The notes under the pieces are model-generated. The model saw only the letters and a list, made by a program, of their open reading frames with translations, was not told where the DNA came from and ran no database searches. From Devosia riboflavina (lineage in GTDB: Bacteria > Pseudomonadota > Alphaproteobacteria > Rhizobiales > Devosiaceae): 64,000 nt of DNA. A program made the translations under genes and the position numbers. The stretch covers positions 372,001-436,000 of the forward strand of contig NZ_JQGC01000001.1 of NCBI RefSeq assembly GCF_000743575.1. The letters run 5' to 3'. Position 1 is the first letter of the stretch. Each line of letters opens with the position of its first letter. Shown in pieces: positions 47,648-56,475 of this stretch.

Positions 47648-48508
47648 TTACTTTGCCTTGGCGGACTTGCCGCCGCCGCGAGAGAGCTGGCGGGGGTCGA
47701 GCACATCGCGCAGACCATCGCCGAGTAGATTGAAGCCGAGCACCGTCACCATGATGGTCGCGCCCGAGACGATGGAGAGCCACGGCGCGTCGCGCATGAA
47801 GCGGGTGCCATAGGCAAGGGTCCATCCCCAGGTCGGGGCCGGTGGCGGCAGACCGAAGCCGAGGAAGCTCAGGGCCGATTCCGAGATGATCGCCGTGCCG
47901 AGGCCAAGCGAGGCCAGCACGATGATCGGGCCCAAAGCGTTGGGCAGGATTTCCCGGAAGATGATGCGGGCAGGGCTGGCGCCGATGGCTTTGGCCGCCT
48001 GCACATAGTTCTGTTCGCGCAGCACCAGGGTCGTCGAGCGCACGACGCGGGCATATTCGGTCCAGGCGACGACAATGATCGCGAGCGACACGTTCATGAT
48101 GCCCGGGCCGAGAACCGCGACAATGGCGAGGGCCAGGACGATGGCCGGGAAGCCGAGGAAGATATCGGTGATCCGCATCAGGACCTGATCGACCCAGCCG
48201 CCGAAATAGCCGGCGACGAGACCGACCACGGTGCCGATGGCAGCCGAGACCGTCACTGCGATGACGGCGATGGTGAGCGAGATGCGGGCGCCGAAGACGA
48301 GGCGGGACCAGAGGTCACGACCGAAATTGTCGGTGCCGAGGATGTGCTCCATGGTCGGGCCATCGAAGCGGTTGCGCATGTCCATCTGCTCGATGCCATG
48401 GGTCGCGACATAGGGCGCGAAAATGGCGAGGAGGATGATGGTCAGCGAGATCAGCGCGCCGACGACGAGCGACACATTGGTGAAGGCTTTAGGCAAACGC
48501 ATGATCAT
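47648..48508 (-). CDS. Peptide-type ABC transporter permease (DppC-like)
   Basis: 286 residues with about six membrane helices, N-terminal TM followed by HGIEQMDMRNRF and GTDNFGRDLWSRLVFGARIS, the standard opening of DppC/OppC permeases. The coupling EAA-like loop is AAKAIGASPARIIFREILPN. The start at 48508 overlaps the preceding permease's stop by one base (TGATG). Together with that permease it forms the inner-membrane pore. Confidence 0.9.
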   Translation of the reverse strand: MIMRLPKAFTNVSLVVGALISLTIILLAIFAPYVATHGIEQMDMRNRFDGPTMEHILGTDNFGRDLWSRLVFGARISLTIAVIAVTVSAAIGTVVGLVAGYFGGWVDQVLMRITDIFLGFPAIVLALAIVAVLGPGIMNVSLAIIVVAWTEYARVVRSTTLVLREQNYVQAAKAIGASPARIIFREILPNALGPIIVLASLGLGTAIISESALSFLGFGLPPPAPTWGWTLAYGTRFMRDAPWLSIVSGATIMVTVLGFNLLGDGLRDVLDPRQLSRGGGKSAKAK

Positions 48509-49488
48509 CAACCCAACCGAATACGCGGGTCGACCGCTGCGTAGAGAAGATCCACCACCAGGTTCACGAGCGCGAAGACGATGGCGAAGGTGAGCACGAT
48601 GCCCTGGATCAGCGGCAGGTCACGCTGCGAAATCGCGGCGATGGTGAGCTGTCCGAGGCCGGGCCAGGCGAAGATGGATTCGGTGAGCACGGCGCCACCA
48701 AGGAGGGCACCGAAGCGGAGGCCGATGACGCTGAGTACCGGCAGGAGTGCGTTTCGGAGGGCGTGGCGGATGACGACGCGCCCCTTGCGCAGGCCCTTGG
48801 CATAGGCGGTGCGGACAAAGTCTTCACGCAGCACTTCGAGCATGGAGACACGAACGAGGCGCGAGATGATGGCCGCCGAGTTTGCCGCGAGGGCCAGCGC
48901 CGGCAGGGCGATGTGGCCGATCGAATCCCAGAGAACCTGCGGACGGCCGGTGATGGCGGCAAGGAAAGCTTCGGGCAGCGGCACGCCGCGGCCGATGGCG
49001 GGGAGCCAGCCGAGCTGCACGGCAAAGAGCAGCATCAAAAGGAGGCCGAGCCAATAGACCGGCATGGAGACGCCAAGCTGGGCAAAGAGCATGGTGACCG
49101 TATCCACCCACGTACCCTGGCGGATCGCCGCGAGGACGCCGAGCGTCAGGCCGATGAGGGTCGCAAGGATCAGGGCGACGACGGCGAGTTCGATGGTCGC
49201 ACCGAGGCGGCCGAGGATGATCTCGGAGACCGGCTGGTTCTGGAAGATCGAGCGGCCCATATCGCCCTGCAGCAGCGAGGCGAAGTAGTCCCAGAGGCGG
49301 ATGTACCAGGGGTCATTCAGGCCCAGCGTATTGCGCAGGGTTTCGATCGCTTCTGGCGTCGCGTCCTGACCGAGGAGGACGGCGGCCGGATCGCCTGGGA
49401 TAATGAGCAAGAGGCCGAAGGTGACCACCACCATGCCGATGGCCATGGGGATGAGCAGCAGGAGCCTGCGGATGACATAGGCTACCAT
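48508..49488 (-). CDS. Peptide-type ABC transporter permease (DppB-like)
   Basis: 326 residues. The N-terminus (YVIRRLLLLIPMAIGMVVVT) and the P-G-D-P segment (IIPGDPAAVLLGQDA) are signatures of the DppB/OppB/GsiC group. The coupling loop is RTAYAKGLRKGRVVIRHALRN. It forms the pore with the DppC-like protein. It lies 30 bases after the M24 gene in the operon. Confidence 0.9.
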   Translation of the reverse strand: MVAYVIRRLLLLIPMAIGMVVVTFGLLLIIPGDPAAVLLGQDATPEAIETLRNTLGLNDPWYIRLWDYFASLLQGDMGRSIFQNQPVSEIILGRLGATIELAVVALILATLIGLTLGVLAAIRQGTWVDTVTMLFAQLGVSMPVYWLGLLLMLLFAVQLGWLPAIGRGVPLPEAFLAAITGRPQVLWDSIGHIALPALALAANSAAIISRLVRVSMLEVLREDFVRTAYAKGLRKGRVVIRHALRNALLPVLSVIGLRFGALLGGAVLTESIFAWPGLGQLTIAAISQRDLPLIQGIVLTFAIVFALVNLVVDLLYAAVDPRIRLG

Positions 49489-49518
49489 TGGCTTTGCCTC
49501 TGCGGGACTGGATTACGC

Positions 49519-50691
49519 TCAGCCAAGGATCACCTCATCGAGCTTGCGGGGGTACTTGGTGAGGCTATCGGGCCCCTGTCCGGTGACGAGAACCGTGTCG
49601 GCAAGGCGGAAGCCGCCGAGGCCGGGCACGTAGAGAGCGGGTTCGGAGGAGCAGACCATGTTGGGGAGAAGCAGAGTGTCGTCGCCCCCTTCCACCCACG
49701 GCGGCTCGTGGAACATGACGCCCATGCCGTGGCCGACGCGATGGAGGCAGAATTCGCTGACGCCCTGCTCGCGGATGAAGCCGAGAGCTCGGTCGTCGGC
49801 GGAGGAACAGGTGGCGCCGGCAATCAGGCCCATCGTGCCGATGGCCTGGGCCTGCTGGGCCAGATTGTAGAAGCGTTCCTGCTCCTTGCTCGGCTCGCCC
49901 AGAATGAAGGTGCGCTCGCTTTCGGCGGCGCGCCCACCCACCCGGCAGCCGAGAGAAAGAATCATGCTTTCTCCGCGTTGCGGGCGGTGGCCGGTCGGCA
50001 TTCCGTGAGGGAAAGCGGAACGCAGGCCGGAATAGACAAGCCCACCGGCAATGCCCTGGACGAGCATGATGTCCTCGTGCTCGCGATACATTGTATCGAG
50101 CGCATGACGGATGATGTGGGCCTCGATCTCGATTTCGGTCGGCATGGTTTTGCCGGTGCGGAGCGCCTCGTCGATGACGGCGACGCCGGCGGCAACCATG
50201 GAGTCGGAAATGCGCGCGGCTTCGCGCTGCAGCACCAGTTCTTCAGGGCGCTTGGTGAGGCGCATTTTGCCCACGATGCCGGAGGCGCGTACCTTGGCAT
50301 TGGGGAAGGCCGCTTCGATCTGGCCGACGCGGGCGAGAGAGATGCCCGGTGAATGCGCGACGGTGCCCTTGATGTCGCCGACAGTGCGGGCGAGCACGGC
50401 AAAGGGCCGGTCGCGGCCGGGGAATTCGAAATAGACGACGAGTTCGGCTGCGGTCTTCTGGTCGAGCGCATGGTGGCGCTCAAGCTCGGGGATCAGCAGG
50501 TAGGCATCGGTTTGCGTCAGCGCGAAAACGACGGGACGCTCGGTGGTGTAGTGGGAAAAGCCGGTCGTGTAGATGACGTCGTCATTGGAATCGAGCAGCA
50601 GCACGTCGACGCCGTCTTCGGCCATGCGCGCACGAATGTCGCGATGTACGGATGCGTAATAGTCGGCGCTGAGGCGCTGGGAGAAGGCCAT
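49519..50691 (-). CDS. M24 family creatinase/aminopeptidase P-like protein with altered metal site
   Basis: 390 residues from the ATG at 50691 (AAGGA upstream). An N-terminal creatinase-type domain (about 1-150) precedes a pita-bread catalytic domain. The HRVGHGMGVMFHEPP segment is conserved. However, the two Asp ligands expected in the D-x-G...D-x-T-R-T stretch are replaced (MILSLGCRVGGRAAESERTF: Ser and Glu positions). Creatinase itself uses this fold without metal, so a non-metal C-N hydrolase is likelier than a metallo-aminopeptidase. It follows the binding-protein gene in the operon. Confidence 0.85.
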   Translation of the reverse strand: MAFSQRLSADYYASVHRDIRARMAEDGVDVLLLDSNDDVIYTTGFSHYTTERPVVFALTQTDAYLLIPELERHHALDQKTAAELVVYFEFPGRDRPFAVLARTVGDIKGTVAHSPGISLARVGQIEAAFPNAKVRASGIVGKMRLTKRPEELVLQREAARISDSMVAAGVAVIDEALRTGKTMPTEIEIEAHIIRHALDTMYREHEDIMLVQGIAGGLVYSGLRSAFPHGMPTGHRPQRGESMILSLGCRVGGRAAESERTFILGEPSKEQERFYNLAQQAQAIGTMGLIAGATCSSADDRALGFIREQGVSEFCLHRVGHGMGVMFHEPPWVEGGDDTLLLPNMVCSSEPALYVPGLGGFRLADTVLVTGQGPDSLTKYPRKLDEVILG

Positions 50692-50757
50692 GGCGATGTC
50701 CTTGGAGTGGGGCCACAAGGCCGGCCGGCACCGAAGCGCCGGCCGGGATAGTCACGA

Positions 50758-52296
50758 TCAGTCGGTGAAGCCGATCAGGCCGCGGAGATTGCCGCGCGGC
50801 GTGGCCTGCACTTCGACCGGCAGGTCCTTGGCGTAGAACAGCTGATAGCCCTGAGCCGAGATGATGTAGTAGGGCAGCTCTTCGGCCAGGATGGTTGCGG
50901 CCTTCTGATAGGCAGCGGCGCGGCCAGCCTGGTCGAGGGTCGAACGGCCCTCCTGGAGGAGCGCGTCGACTTCAGGGTTGGAATAGCCACCCCAGTTGGT
51001 CGGGCCACCCGTGGACAGCTGGGCGAACATCAGGCGATCGGGATCGACGATGTTGAGCCAGCCGAGGAGCGCGATCTGGTGCTTGCCCTGCTGCACGTAG
51101 TTGGTCGAGAAGGACGGCCAGTCGCTGATCTGGGCGGTTGCCTTGACGCCGGCGGCTTCAAACAGAGCCTGCAGGAACTCGACGCTCTGGACGCGGTTGG
51201 TGTCTTCGCTGTGGGTCGAGAGAACCACTTCGAGGTCCTTACCGTCCTTGTCGAGTACGCCGTCGGCATTGCTGTCGGTCCAGCCGAGTTCGTTGAACTG
51301 GGCAATGGCCGCTTCGATGTCGAAGGTCGGCTGCGCGATGGCATCCGAGAAGGCCCAGGACGATGGCAGGATGATCGAGTGTGCTTCCTGATCGACGCCC
51401 TGGTAGATGTCGTTCACGATGGTTGCCTGATCGACGAGCTTGGCGAAGGCCTGGCGCATCTTGGGATCAGACAGCAGCGGATCGTTGACGTTGAAGTTGA
51501 GGTAGTTCACGCCGAGACCGGCGGTGATGACATTGCCGAAGCGGTCATCGGCCTTGAGGCGTTCGATATCCTGCGGGGCCAGAGGAGACTGGATGACGTC
51601 GAGATCGCCAGCTTCGAAAGCCTGCGAACGGGCCGAGTTGTCGCCGATGATCTTGAGGGTGACGTTCTCGATCGTCGGCTTGCCGCGCCAGTAGTTTTCG
51701 TTGGCTGCGAGCACGATCTCGCTGCCGCGGTTCCACGAGACGAGCTTCATCGGGCCGGCGCCGACCGGGTTGAGCGCGATATCGGTGCCGCCTTCGACGA
51801 GGGCCTTCGGCACGATGCCGATATCGAGATAGGTGAGGAGCGGTGCATAGGGCGCAGAGAGCGTGAACTTCACGGTCTGCGGACCGACGGCTTCGACGGC
51901 CGAGATCGGCGCATAGAGTGCGCGGCTCGGGGCGTTGAAGTCGGGATTGACCAGCGTCGTATAGGTATAGACGACGTCATCGGCGGTCAGCGGGCTGCCA
52001 TCCGAGAACTTCAGGTCCGGGCGGAGCTTGAAGATGAAGGTCTGCGGATCGGGCGTTTCCCAGCTTTCGGCCAGGTCCGGCACCGGTTCGAGGCTCGGGG
52101 TGATGTGAACGAGACCAGAATAGATCAGGTCAGCGGTGCGCGAGGCTGTCGTATCGCGCATCAGGCGCGGATCGAGCGTACCGGCATCCACGTCCATCCC
52201 CACGATGAGCGCGTTGCTGTCCTGTGCGAAAACGGTCTGCACCGGCATGAGGCTCAGCGCTATCAAGGCGCTGGTCGTCAACAAAAATTTCTTCAT
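50758..52296 (-). CDS. Peptide-type ABC transporter substrate-binding protein (family 5)
   Basis: 512 residues. A signal peptide (LIALSLMPVQTVFAQ) precedes the family 5 solute-binding fold. Typical segments are LAESWETPDPQTFIFKLRPD, LKFSDGSPLTADDVVYTY and NPVGAGPMKLVSW. It would capture dipeptides, oligopeptides or similar amides in the periplasm and deliver them to the two permeases downstream in the operon. AGGGA precedes the ATG. The regulator gene ends only 24 bases upstream on the same strand, so both probably share a transcript. Confidence 0.9.
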   Translation of the reverse strand: MKKFLLTTSALIALSLMPVQTVFAQDSNALIVGMDVDAGTLDPRLMRDTTASRTADLIYSGLVHITPSLEPVPDLAESWETPDPQTFIFKLRPDLKFSDGSPLTADDVVYTYTTLVNPDFNAPSRALYAPISAVEAVGPQTVKFTLSAPYAPLLTYLDIGIVPKALVEGGTDIALNPVGAGPMKLVSWNRGSEIVLAANENYWRGKPTIENVTLKIIGDNSARSQAFEAGDLDVIQSPLAPQDIERLKADDRFGNVITAGLGVNYLNFNVNDPLLSDPKMRQAFAKLVDQATIVNDIYQGVDQEAHSIILPSSWAFSDAIAQPTFDIEAAIAQFNELGWTDSNADGVLDKDGKDLEVVLSTHSEDTNRVQSVEFLQALFEAAGVKATAQISDWPSFSTNYVQQGKHQIALLGWLNIVDPDRLMFAQLSTGGPTNWGGYSNPEVDALLQEGRSTLDQAGRAAAYQKAATILAEELPYYIISAQGYQLFYAKDLPVEVQATPRGNLRGLIGFTD

Positions 52297-52320
52297 TCCC
52301 TGTTCCCTTGCTGTGACTAA

Positions 52321-53325
52321 TTAAGCGGATAGTCGGCCCGCTAGCTGACCACCCTTGGCGCGCCTGAGATCGGCGAGCCGCGGAGCCAGAATGGTGTCGA
52401 GAGCGCCGGTATCGGGCGCGTGGCGATATTCGAAACACTGCACGCCGGGCCGCACGAGCTGGGCCACGTGATCAGCGCCGGAAGCGTAGACGACGGCGTC
52501 CGACCCCTCGATCACCTCCGCCAGATCGGGCGCGGAGGACCAGGTGACGCGGATGTCGGAAATGTGCGGCGCGAACTCGCGCACGCTGGGGCGCATGATC
52601 GCGATATATTCCTTGAAGTGAGTGATGGCGGCGACGCGGGCGCGGGAGTCGAGGCCCGCAAGGTTCTGCCGCGTGCGCTGCGAAGGGATGAAGCGCAGAC
52701 CGAGCACTTCGCCGCCTTCGACGAGGGAGCGCACTTCCGCTTCCCTGTGGCTGAAGGTCAGCACGATATCGGCGGCGGCACAGGCCCGGCGCTGCGGACC
52801 ATCGGCGCGGATGCTGTCGAGCGTGACGAGTTCGATCTGGTCATTGCTGGCAAGCGCGGGGCGGATTTCCTCGACATAGTCGCGGCCCGGACCTTCGAAG
52901 ATGCAGACAAAGACGATGTTGAGCCCGGTGGCCGGGCGGCGCATCTGCGCGCCGGCATTGATCATCGACACCAGCGCCATGGACGAGACGCCAAGCGCCT
53001 CGGCCTTGGAGAGGATGGCCTCGATATCGGCACGGAGGGCATTGATCGGCTGCCCTGAGGCGGCGAGCGCCAACGGGTCGCGCGCCGTGAAGGCACCAAG
53101 GCCCGCGCGCATCTCGATCAGGCCTTCATCGCGGAGTTGCTGATAAACCTGACTGACGGTCATCGGGGCGATGCCGAGCTCGCTCGCGAGCTGCCGGACC
53201 GATTGCAGCTTGGTGCCATAGGGCATGTCGCTGAAGGCCAGCACGTAGCTCAAGAGCCCATGCAATTGCGTCCCGACCGGGACGGGAAGCGACTTGTCGA
53301 TGCTGGACGCGTCTATCGTGAACAT
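52321..53325 (-). CDS. GntR-type transcriptional regulator with a non-standard effector domain
   Basis: 334 residues from the ATG at 53325; the frame is open to 53439 but the upstream part has no similarity. The winged-helix DNA-binding domain is LPVPVGTQLHGLL..., KLQSVRQLASELGIAPMTVS and QVYQQLRDEGLIEMRAGLGAF (about 10-80). The remaining 250 residues are alpha/beta and do not show UTRA, FCD or aminotransferase motifs I know; LNIVFVCIFEGPGRDYVEEI and IVLTFSHREAEV look like a Rossmann-type ligand-binding core. First gene of the peptide operon and divergent from the aldo/keto reductase, so it probably controls both. Confidence 0.82.
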   Translation of the reverse strand: MFTIDASSIDKSLPVPVGTQLHGLLSYVLAFSDMPYGTKLQSVRQLASELGIAPMTVSQVYQQLRDEGLIEMRAGLGAFTARDPLALAASGQPINALRADIEAILSKAEALGVSSMALVSMINAGAQMRRPATGLNIVFVCIFEGPGRDYVEEIRPALASNDQIELVTLDSIRADGPQRRACAAADIVLTFSHREAEVRSLVEGGEVLGLRFIPSQRTRQNLAGLDSRARVAAITHFKEYIAIMRPSVREFAPHISDIRVTWSSAPDLAEVIEGSDAVVYASGADHVAQLVRPGVQCFEYRHAPDTGALDTILAPRLADLRRAKGGQLAGRLSA

Positions 53326-53416
53326 GTGTTCTACCACGTTGATACACTGACCGTAACCACGAGTTCCCGACACCGCAATAGGGTCTGCAATTTTTTTGCA
53401 CACCGTTTGATTTCGC

Positions 53417-53430
53417 TGCACGAATGTGCA
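53417..53430. promoter_or_regulatory. Candidate operator between the GntR regulator and aldo/keto reductase genes
   Basis: TGCAC-GAAT-GTGCA is a perfect 5-4-5 palindrome in the 193-base divergent gap. Related TGCA words sit nearby (TTTTGCACACC at 53395 and ATGCATGAAATC at 53434). It is a plausible autoregulatory site for the adjacent GntR-type protein. Confidence 0.45.
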
Positions 53431-53518
53431 CAAATGCATGAAATCAGGCGAATTTTACCGGCTTTTGCGCTGGGCTATCGCCGTTTGCCGGTCGTTTTCT
53501 GCGTCTTGAGGTGTACTA

Positions 53519-54490
53519 ATGGAATATACCAACCTGGGCCGGACGGGCCTGAAAGTGTCGCAGCTGGCGCTCGGCTGCATGACCTTCGGCTCGCCAACCT
53601 GGGCCCCATGGGTGCTGGATGAAGCGGCCTCGCGGCCGATCATCGACAAGGCCGTGGACCACGGGATCAACTTCTTCGATCTGGCGGACATGTATTCGGC
53701 CGGTGCAAGCGAAGAGGTGGTCGGCAAGGTGCTGTCCGCGCGGAAGCGGCAGAACCTTGTGCTGGCGACAAAGCTCTACAATCCGATGAGCGGCGACCCC
53801 AACGATCGGGGCCTGTCGCGCAAGCACATCTTTGAGGCCGTGGACGGCAGCCTGAAGCGGTTGGGTACCGACTATATCGACCTCTACCAGCTGCATCGCT
53901 TCGACTATGGCACCCCGCTCGAAGAGACGCTGGATGCACTCAATGACGTCGTTCGCGCCGGCAAGGTGCGCTATCTCGGCGCCTCCTCCATGCACGCCTG
54001 GCAGTTCATGAAGGCGCTCGGCATGCAGCGCGCCAATGGCTGGGCGCCCTTTGTGTCCATGCAGCCGCACTACAACCTGATCTATCGCGAGGAAGAGCGC
54101 GAAATGCTGCCGCTCTGCCGCTCGGAAGGTATTGGCGTCATCCCCTGGAGCCCCCTCGCCCGCGGGCGTCTGGCGGCCCGCACCGACGCCGATACGACGC
54201 GTTCGCAGACCGACAAGACCGCCTCGGCGCTTTATGATCGGTCGCGTGAACAGGACGATGCCGTTGTTGCTGCCGTGCGCACCGTGGCCGAGCGCCATGG
54301 CCGGCCGCCGGCCCAGATCGCCTATGCCTGGGTCGCCACAAGGCCGGGGATCACCGCGCCTATCGTCGGCATTTCCAAGCTCCATCAGTTCGATGATGCC
54401 GTCGCTGCGCTTGAGGTGAAGCTCAGCGACGAGGATGTGGCGCTGATGGAAGCCCCCTACTATCCCAAGCCGGTTGCCGGCCACCAATAG
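53519..54490 (+). CDS. Aldo/keto reductase
   Basis: 323 residues, (beta/alpha)8 barrel. The catalytic tetrad is visible: Asp and Tyr in FFDLADMYSAGASEEVVG, Lys in LVLATKLYNP and His in DLYQLHRFDYGTPLEE. The C-terminal GISKLHQFDDAVAALEVKLS matches NADPH-dependent members of the YajO/AKR11-13-like type. Substrate unknown. It begins the divergent arm of the peptide locus and is followed by a metallopeptidase-like gene after 11 bases. Confidence 0.9.
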   Translation: MEYTNLGRTGLKVSQLALGCMTFGSPTWAPWVLDEAASRPIIDKAVDHGINFFDLADMYSAGASEEVVGKVLSARKRQNLVLATKLYNPMSGDPNDRGLSRKHIFEAVDGSLKRLGTDYIDLYQLHRFDYGTPLEETLDALNDVVRAGKVRYLGASSMHAWQFMKALGMQRANGWAPFVSMQPHYNLIYREEEREMLPLCRSEGIGVIPWSPLARGRLAARTDADTTRSQTDKTASALYDRSREQDDAVVAAVRTVAERHGRPPAQIAYAWVATRPGITAPIVGISKLHQFDDAVAALEVKLSDEDVALMEAPYYPKPVAGHQ

Positions 54491-54501
54491 GAGTTTTGGC
54501 C

Positions 54502-55668
54502 ATGCTGATTGGCAATGAACTGGCGGGCCTGACGGCCGGCATCGACGCGCTCTATCGCAGCACGCCGCGCAGCGACGGCTTTTTGGACAAGGAAGGCCTG
54601 ATCCCAGTCGCCATGGCCGAAGTCGAGCCGATCAAGCTGCGCGACTATGCCGAGGCTCGGGAAAAGCTCGAAGCGCTGGCGGTGCGGAATGCCGGCGAGG
54701 CGGAAACGCAGTTGCGTGGTGGCTATGTCGCCGAGATGATCGACTCGCTCCTGGCGCTGGTGACGACGTTTGAGGAAAAGCCGATCAGCTTTGCTGACCG
54801 CGTGGCCCGGCAGATCCGGGTTGAGACGCAGCTCGTGCCGGACAGTGAGCTGGAAGGCTATCGCCAGACTATCCGCGAAAAGCTCGATGAGCTTGGCTAT
54901 GCGGGCGGCAGCCTCAGCGAGGATTTCAACCGCTGGGAAGCACAGGCGCGCGTGCCGAGGGAAGCCGTTCTGGCTGAACTGAAGGCGCTGATCCTGGAGG
55001 GTCGAGAACGCGTGACGGCAAGCATGTATCCCTTCTCGCATGAATGGATGGAGCCTGCAGGTGTCACGGCCGTGCCCTTCTCGGCCTATTGCGACTACCC
55101 AACGCGAAAAGTGCTGCTGAACCTCGATTTCCCGTACACTCGGTTTTCGCTGAAGCATCTGGCGACGCACGAAGTGTTCCCGGGGCATCTGGTGCACATG
55201 AACCTGCGCGAGCGCTATGTCCTCGAGGGCAAGATGCCGCTTGACGGGGCGCAGGTGGTAACGAGTTCGGCGAGCAGCGCGCTTTTCGAAGGCATTGCCG
55301 ACAATGGCATGTTCTTCCTCGATTGGGTCAATGGGCCCGAGGACGAACTGGGCGTGGCGCTGCAGCGTCTGCGGAGCGCCATGCGCTGCAATGCGGCCTG
55401 GATGATGCACGCGCAAGGGATGAGCCTTGATGAGATCGTGCCGATCATGGCCGACAAGGCGCTGCAGGACCCGGTGACAGTGCGCTCGCGGCTCGCCTTC
55501 CTCAGCCACAACCTCAGGGCACCGTTCGTCTACGCCTATTACGGCGGCGACATGGCCGTACACGAGGTGTGGAAGACTGTCGCGCCGGAAGAGCGCAAGG
55601 ACTTCTGGAGCTTCCTCTACGACAACATGCACACGTCGACGACGCTCAAGAAATACTGGAAGGCCTGA
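54502..55668 (+). CDS. DUF885-like metallopeptidase (HExxxGH)
   Basis: 388 residues from the ATG at 54502, with AGGAG 9 bases upstream. The zinc site reads LATHEVFPGHLVHMNLRE (His-Glu...His) with a downstream Glu in ALFEGIADNG, as in the DUF885 group of gluzincin-like proteins. It is shorter than typical DUF885 proteins (about 550-600) and has no signal peptide, so it should act in the cytoplasm, perhaps on the imported peptide. It shares an operon with the aldo/keto reductase and ends at a strong terminator. Confidence 0.78.
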   Translation: MLIGNELAGLTAGIDALYRSTPRSDGFLDKEGLIPVAMAEVEPIKLRDYAEAREKLEALAVRNAGEAETQLRGGYVAEMIDSLLALVTTFEEKPISFADRVARQIRVETQLVPDSELEGYRQTIREKLDELGYAGGSLSEDFNRWEAQARVPREAVLAELKALILEGRERVTASMYPFSHEWMEPAGVTAVPFSAYCDYPTRKVLLNLDFPYTRFSLKHLATHEVFPGHLVHMNLRERYVLEGKMPLDGAQVVTSSASSALFEGIADNGMFFLDWVNGPEDELGVALQRLRSAMRCNAAWMMHAQGMSLDEIVPIMADKALQDPVTVRSRLAFLSHNLRAPFVYAYYGGDMAVHEVWKTVAPEERKDFWSFLYDNMHTSTTLKKYWKA

Positions 55669-55686
55669 TCGGCTGACTGCAAAAGG

Positions 55687-55723
55687 AAAGGCCGGCGAGA
55701 GCGATCTCGCCGGCCTTTTATTT
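55687..55723. terminator. Bidirectional Rho-independent terminator
   Basis: A perfect 14-bp stem (AAAGGCCGGCGAGA at 55687-55700 with its inverse at 55705-55718) encloses a four-base loop and is followed by TATTTC on the plus strand and CCTTTT on the minus strand. It lies between the convergent metallopeptidase and Bax-inhibitor-1 genes and can serve both. Confidence 0.92.
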
Positions 55724-55740
55724 CGGGTGCCTGGAAGCGC

Positions 55741-56463
55741 CTATTCTTCCGTCTGGCCGGTGAGGCTGAGGAGAAGCTGGAAGATGTTGATGAAGCTCAG
55801 GTAGAGCGACAGCGCGCCCATGACGGCGAGCTTCTGGTTGGCTTCAGCGCCGTTGTTTTCGGCAAACTGCTCTTTGATGGACTGGGTATCCCAGGCGGTG
55901 AGGCCGAGGAAAACGAGGATGCCGACCACCGAAACGATGAACTGCAGCATGCTCGAGCCGAGGAAGATGTTGACGATCGAGGCGATGACGACGCCGACGA
56001 GGCCCATGATCAGGAACGAGCCGAACTTGGTCAGGTCGGTCTTGGTCGTATAGCCGTAAAGGCTCATCGCGCCGAACATGGCGGCCGAGATGAAGAAGGT
56101 GCGGGCGATGCTGGCGCCGGTGAACACCAGGAAGATCGAGGCCATGGAGAGGCCCATGACGGCGCAAAAAGCCCAGAACATGGTCTGTGCGGCGCCGGCC
56201 GAGATCGAATTGACCTTGAACGAAAAAAACATCACGAAGGCGAGCGGGGCGAACATCACCACCCATTTGAGCGGCGAGCCGAAGATCGGCACATAGAGCG
56301 CCGGGGTCGAGCCGACGAAGAAGGCGACGAGGCCGGTAATGACGAGACCAAGGCCCATATAATTGTAGACGCGCAGCATGTGCTTGCGCAGGCCCTCGTC
56401 AAAGGCGGCACCGGACATGGTGGATGCCGGATTGCTCCAGCGCGTTTGTGGCTGCAAAGCCAT
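55741..56463 (-). CDS. Bax inhibitor-1/YccA family membrane protein
   Basis: 240 residues with seven predicted membrane segments and the BI-1 signature stretch LGLTAWDTQSIKEQF near the C-terminus. Bacterial members are proton-sensitive calcium-leak channels or stress-related membrane proteins in the inner membrane. It starts 12 bases after the anti-sigma gene on the same strand and so is probably a member of that operon. Confidence 0.9.
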   Translation of the reverse strand: MALQPQTRWSNPASTMSGAAFDEGLRKHMLRVYNYMGLGLVITGLVAFFVGSTPALYVPIFGSPLKWVVMFAPLAFVMFFSFKVNSISAGAAQTMFWAFCAVMGLSMASIFLVFTGASIARTFFISAAMFGAMSLYGYTTKTDLTKFGSFLIMGLVGVVIASIVNIFLGSSMLQFIVSVVGILVFLGLTAWDTQSIKEQFAENNGAEANQKLAVMGALSLYLSFINIFQLLLSLTGQTEE

Positions 56464-56475
56464 CGTCAGTCTCCG

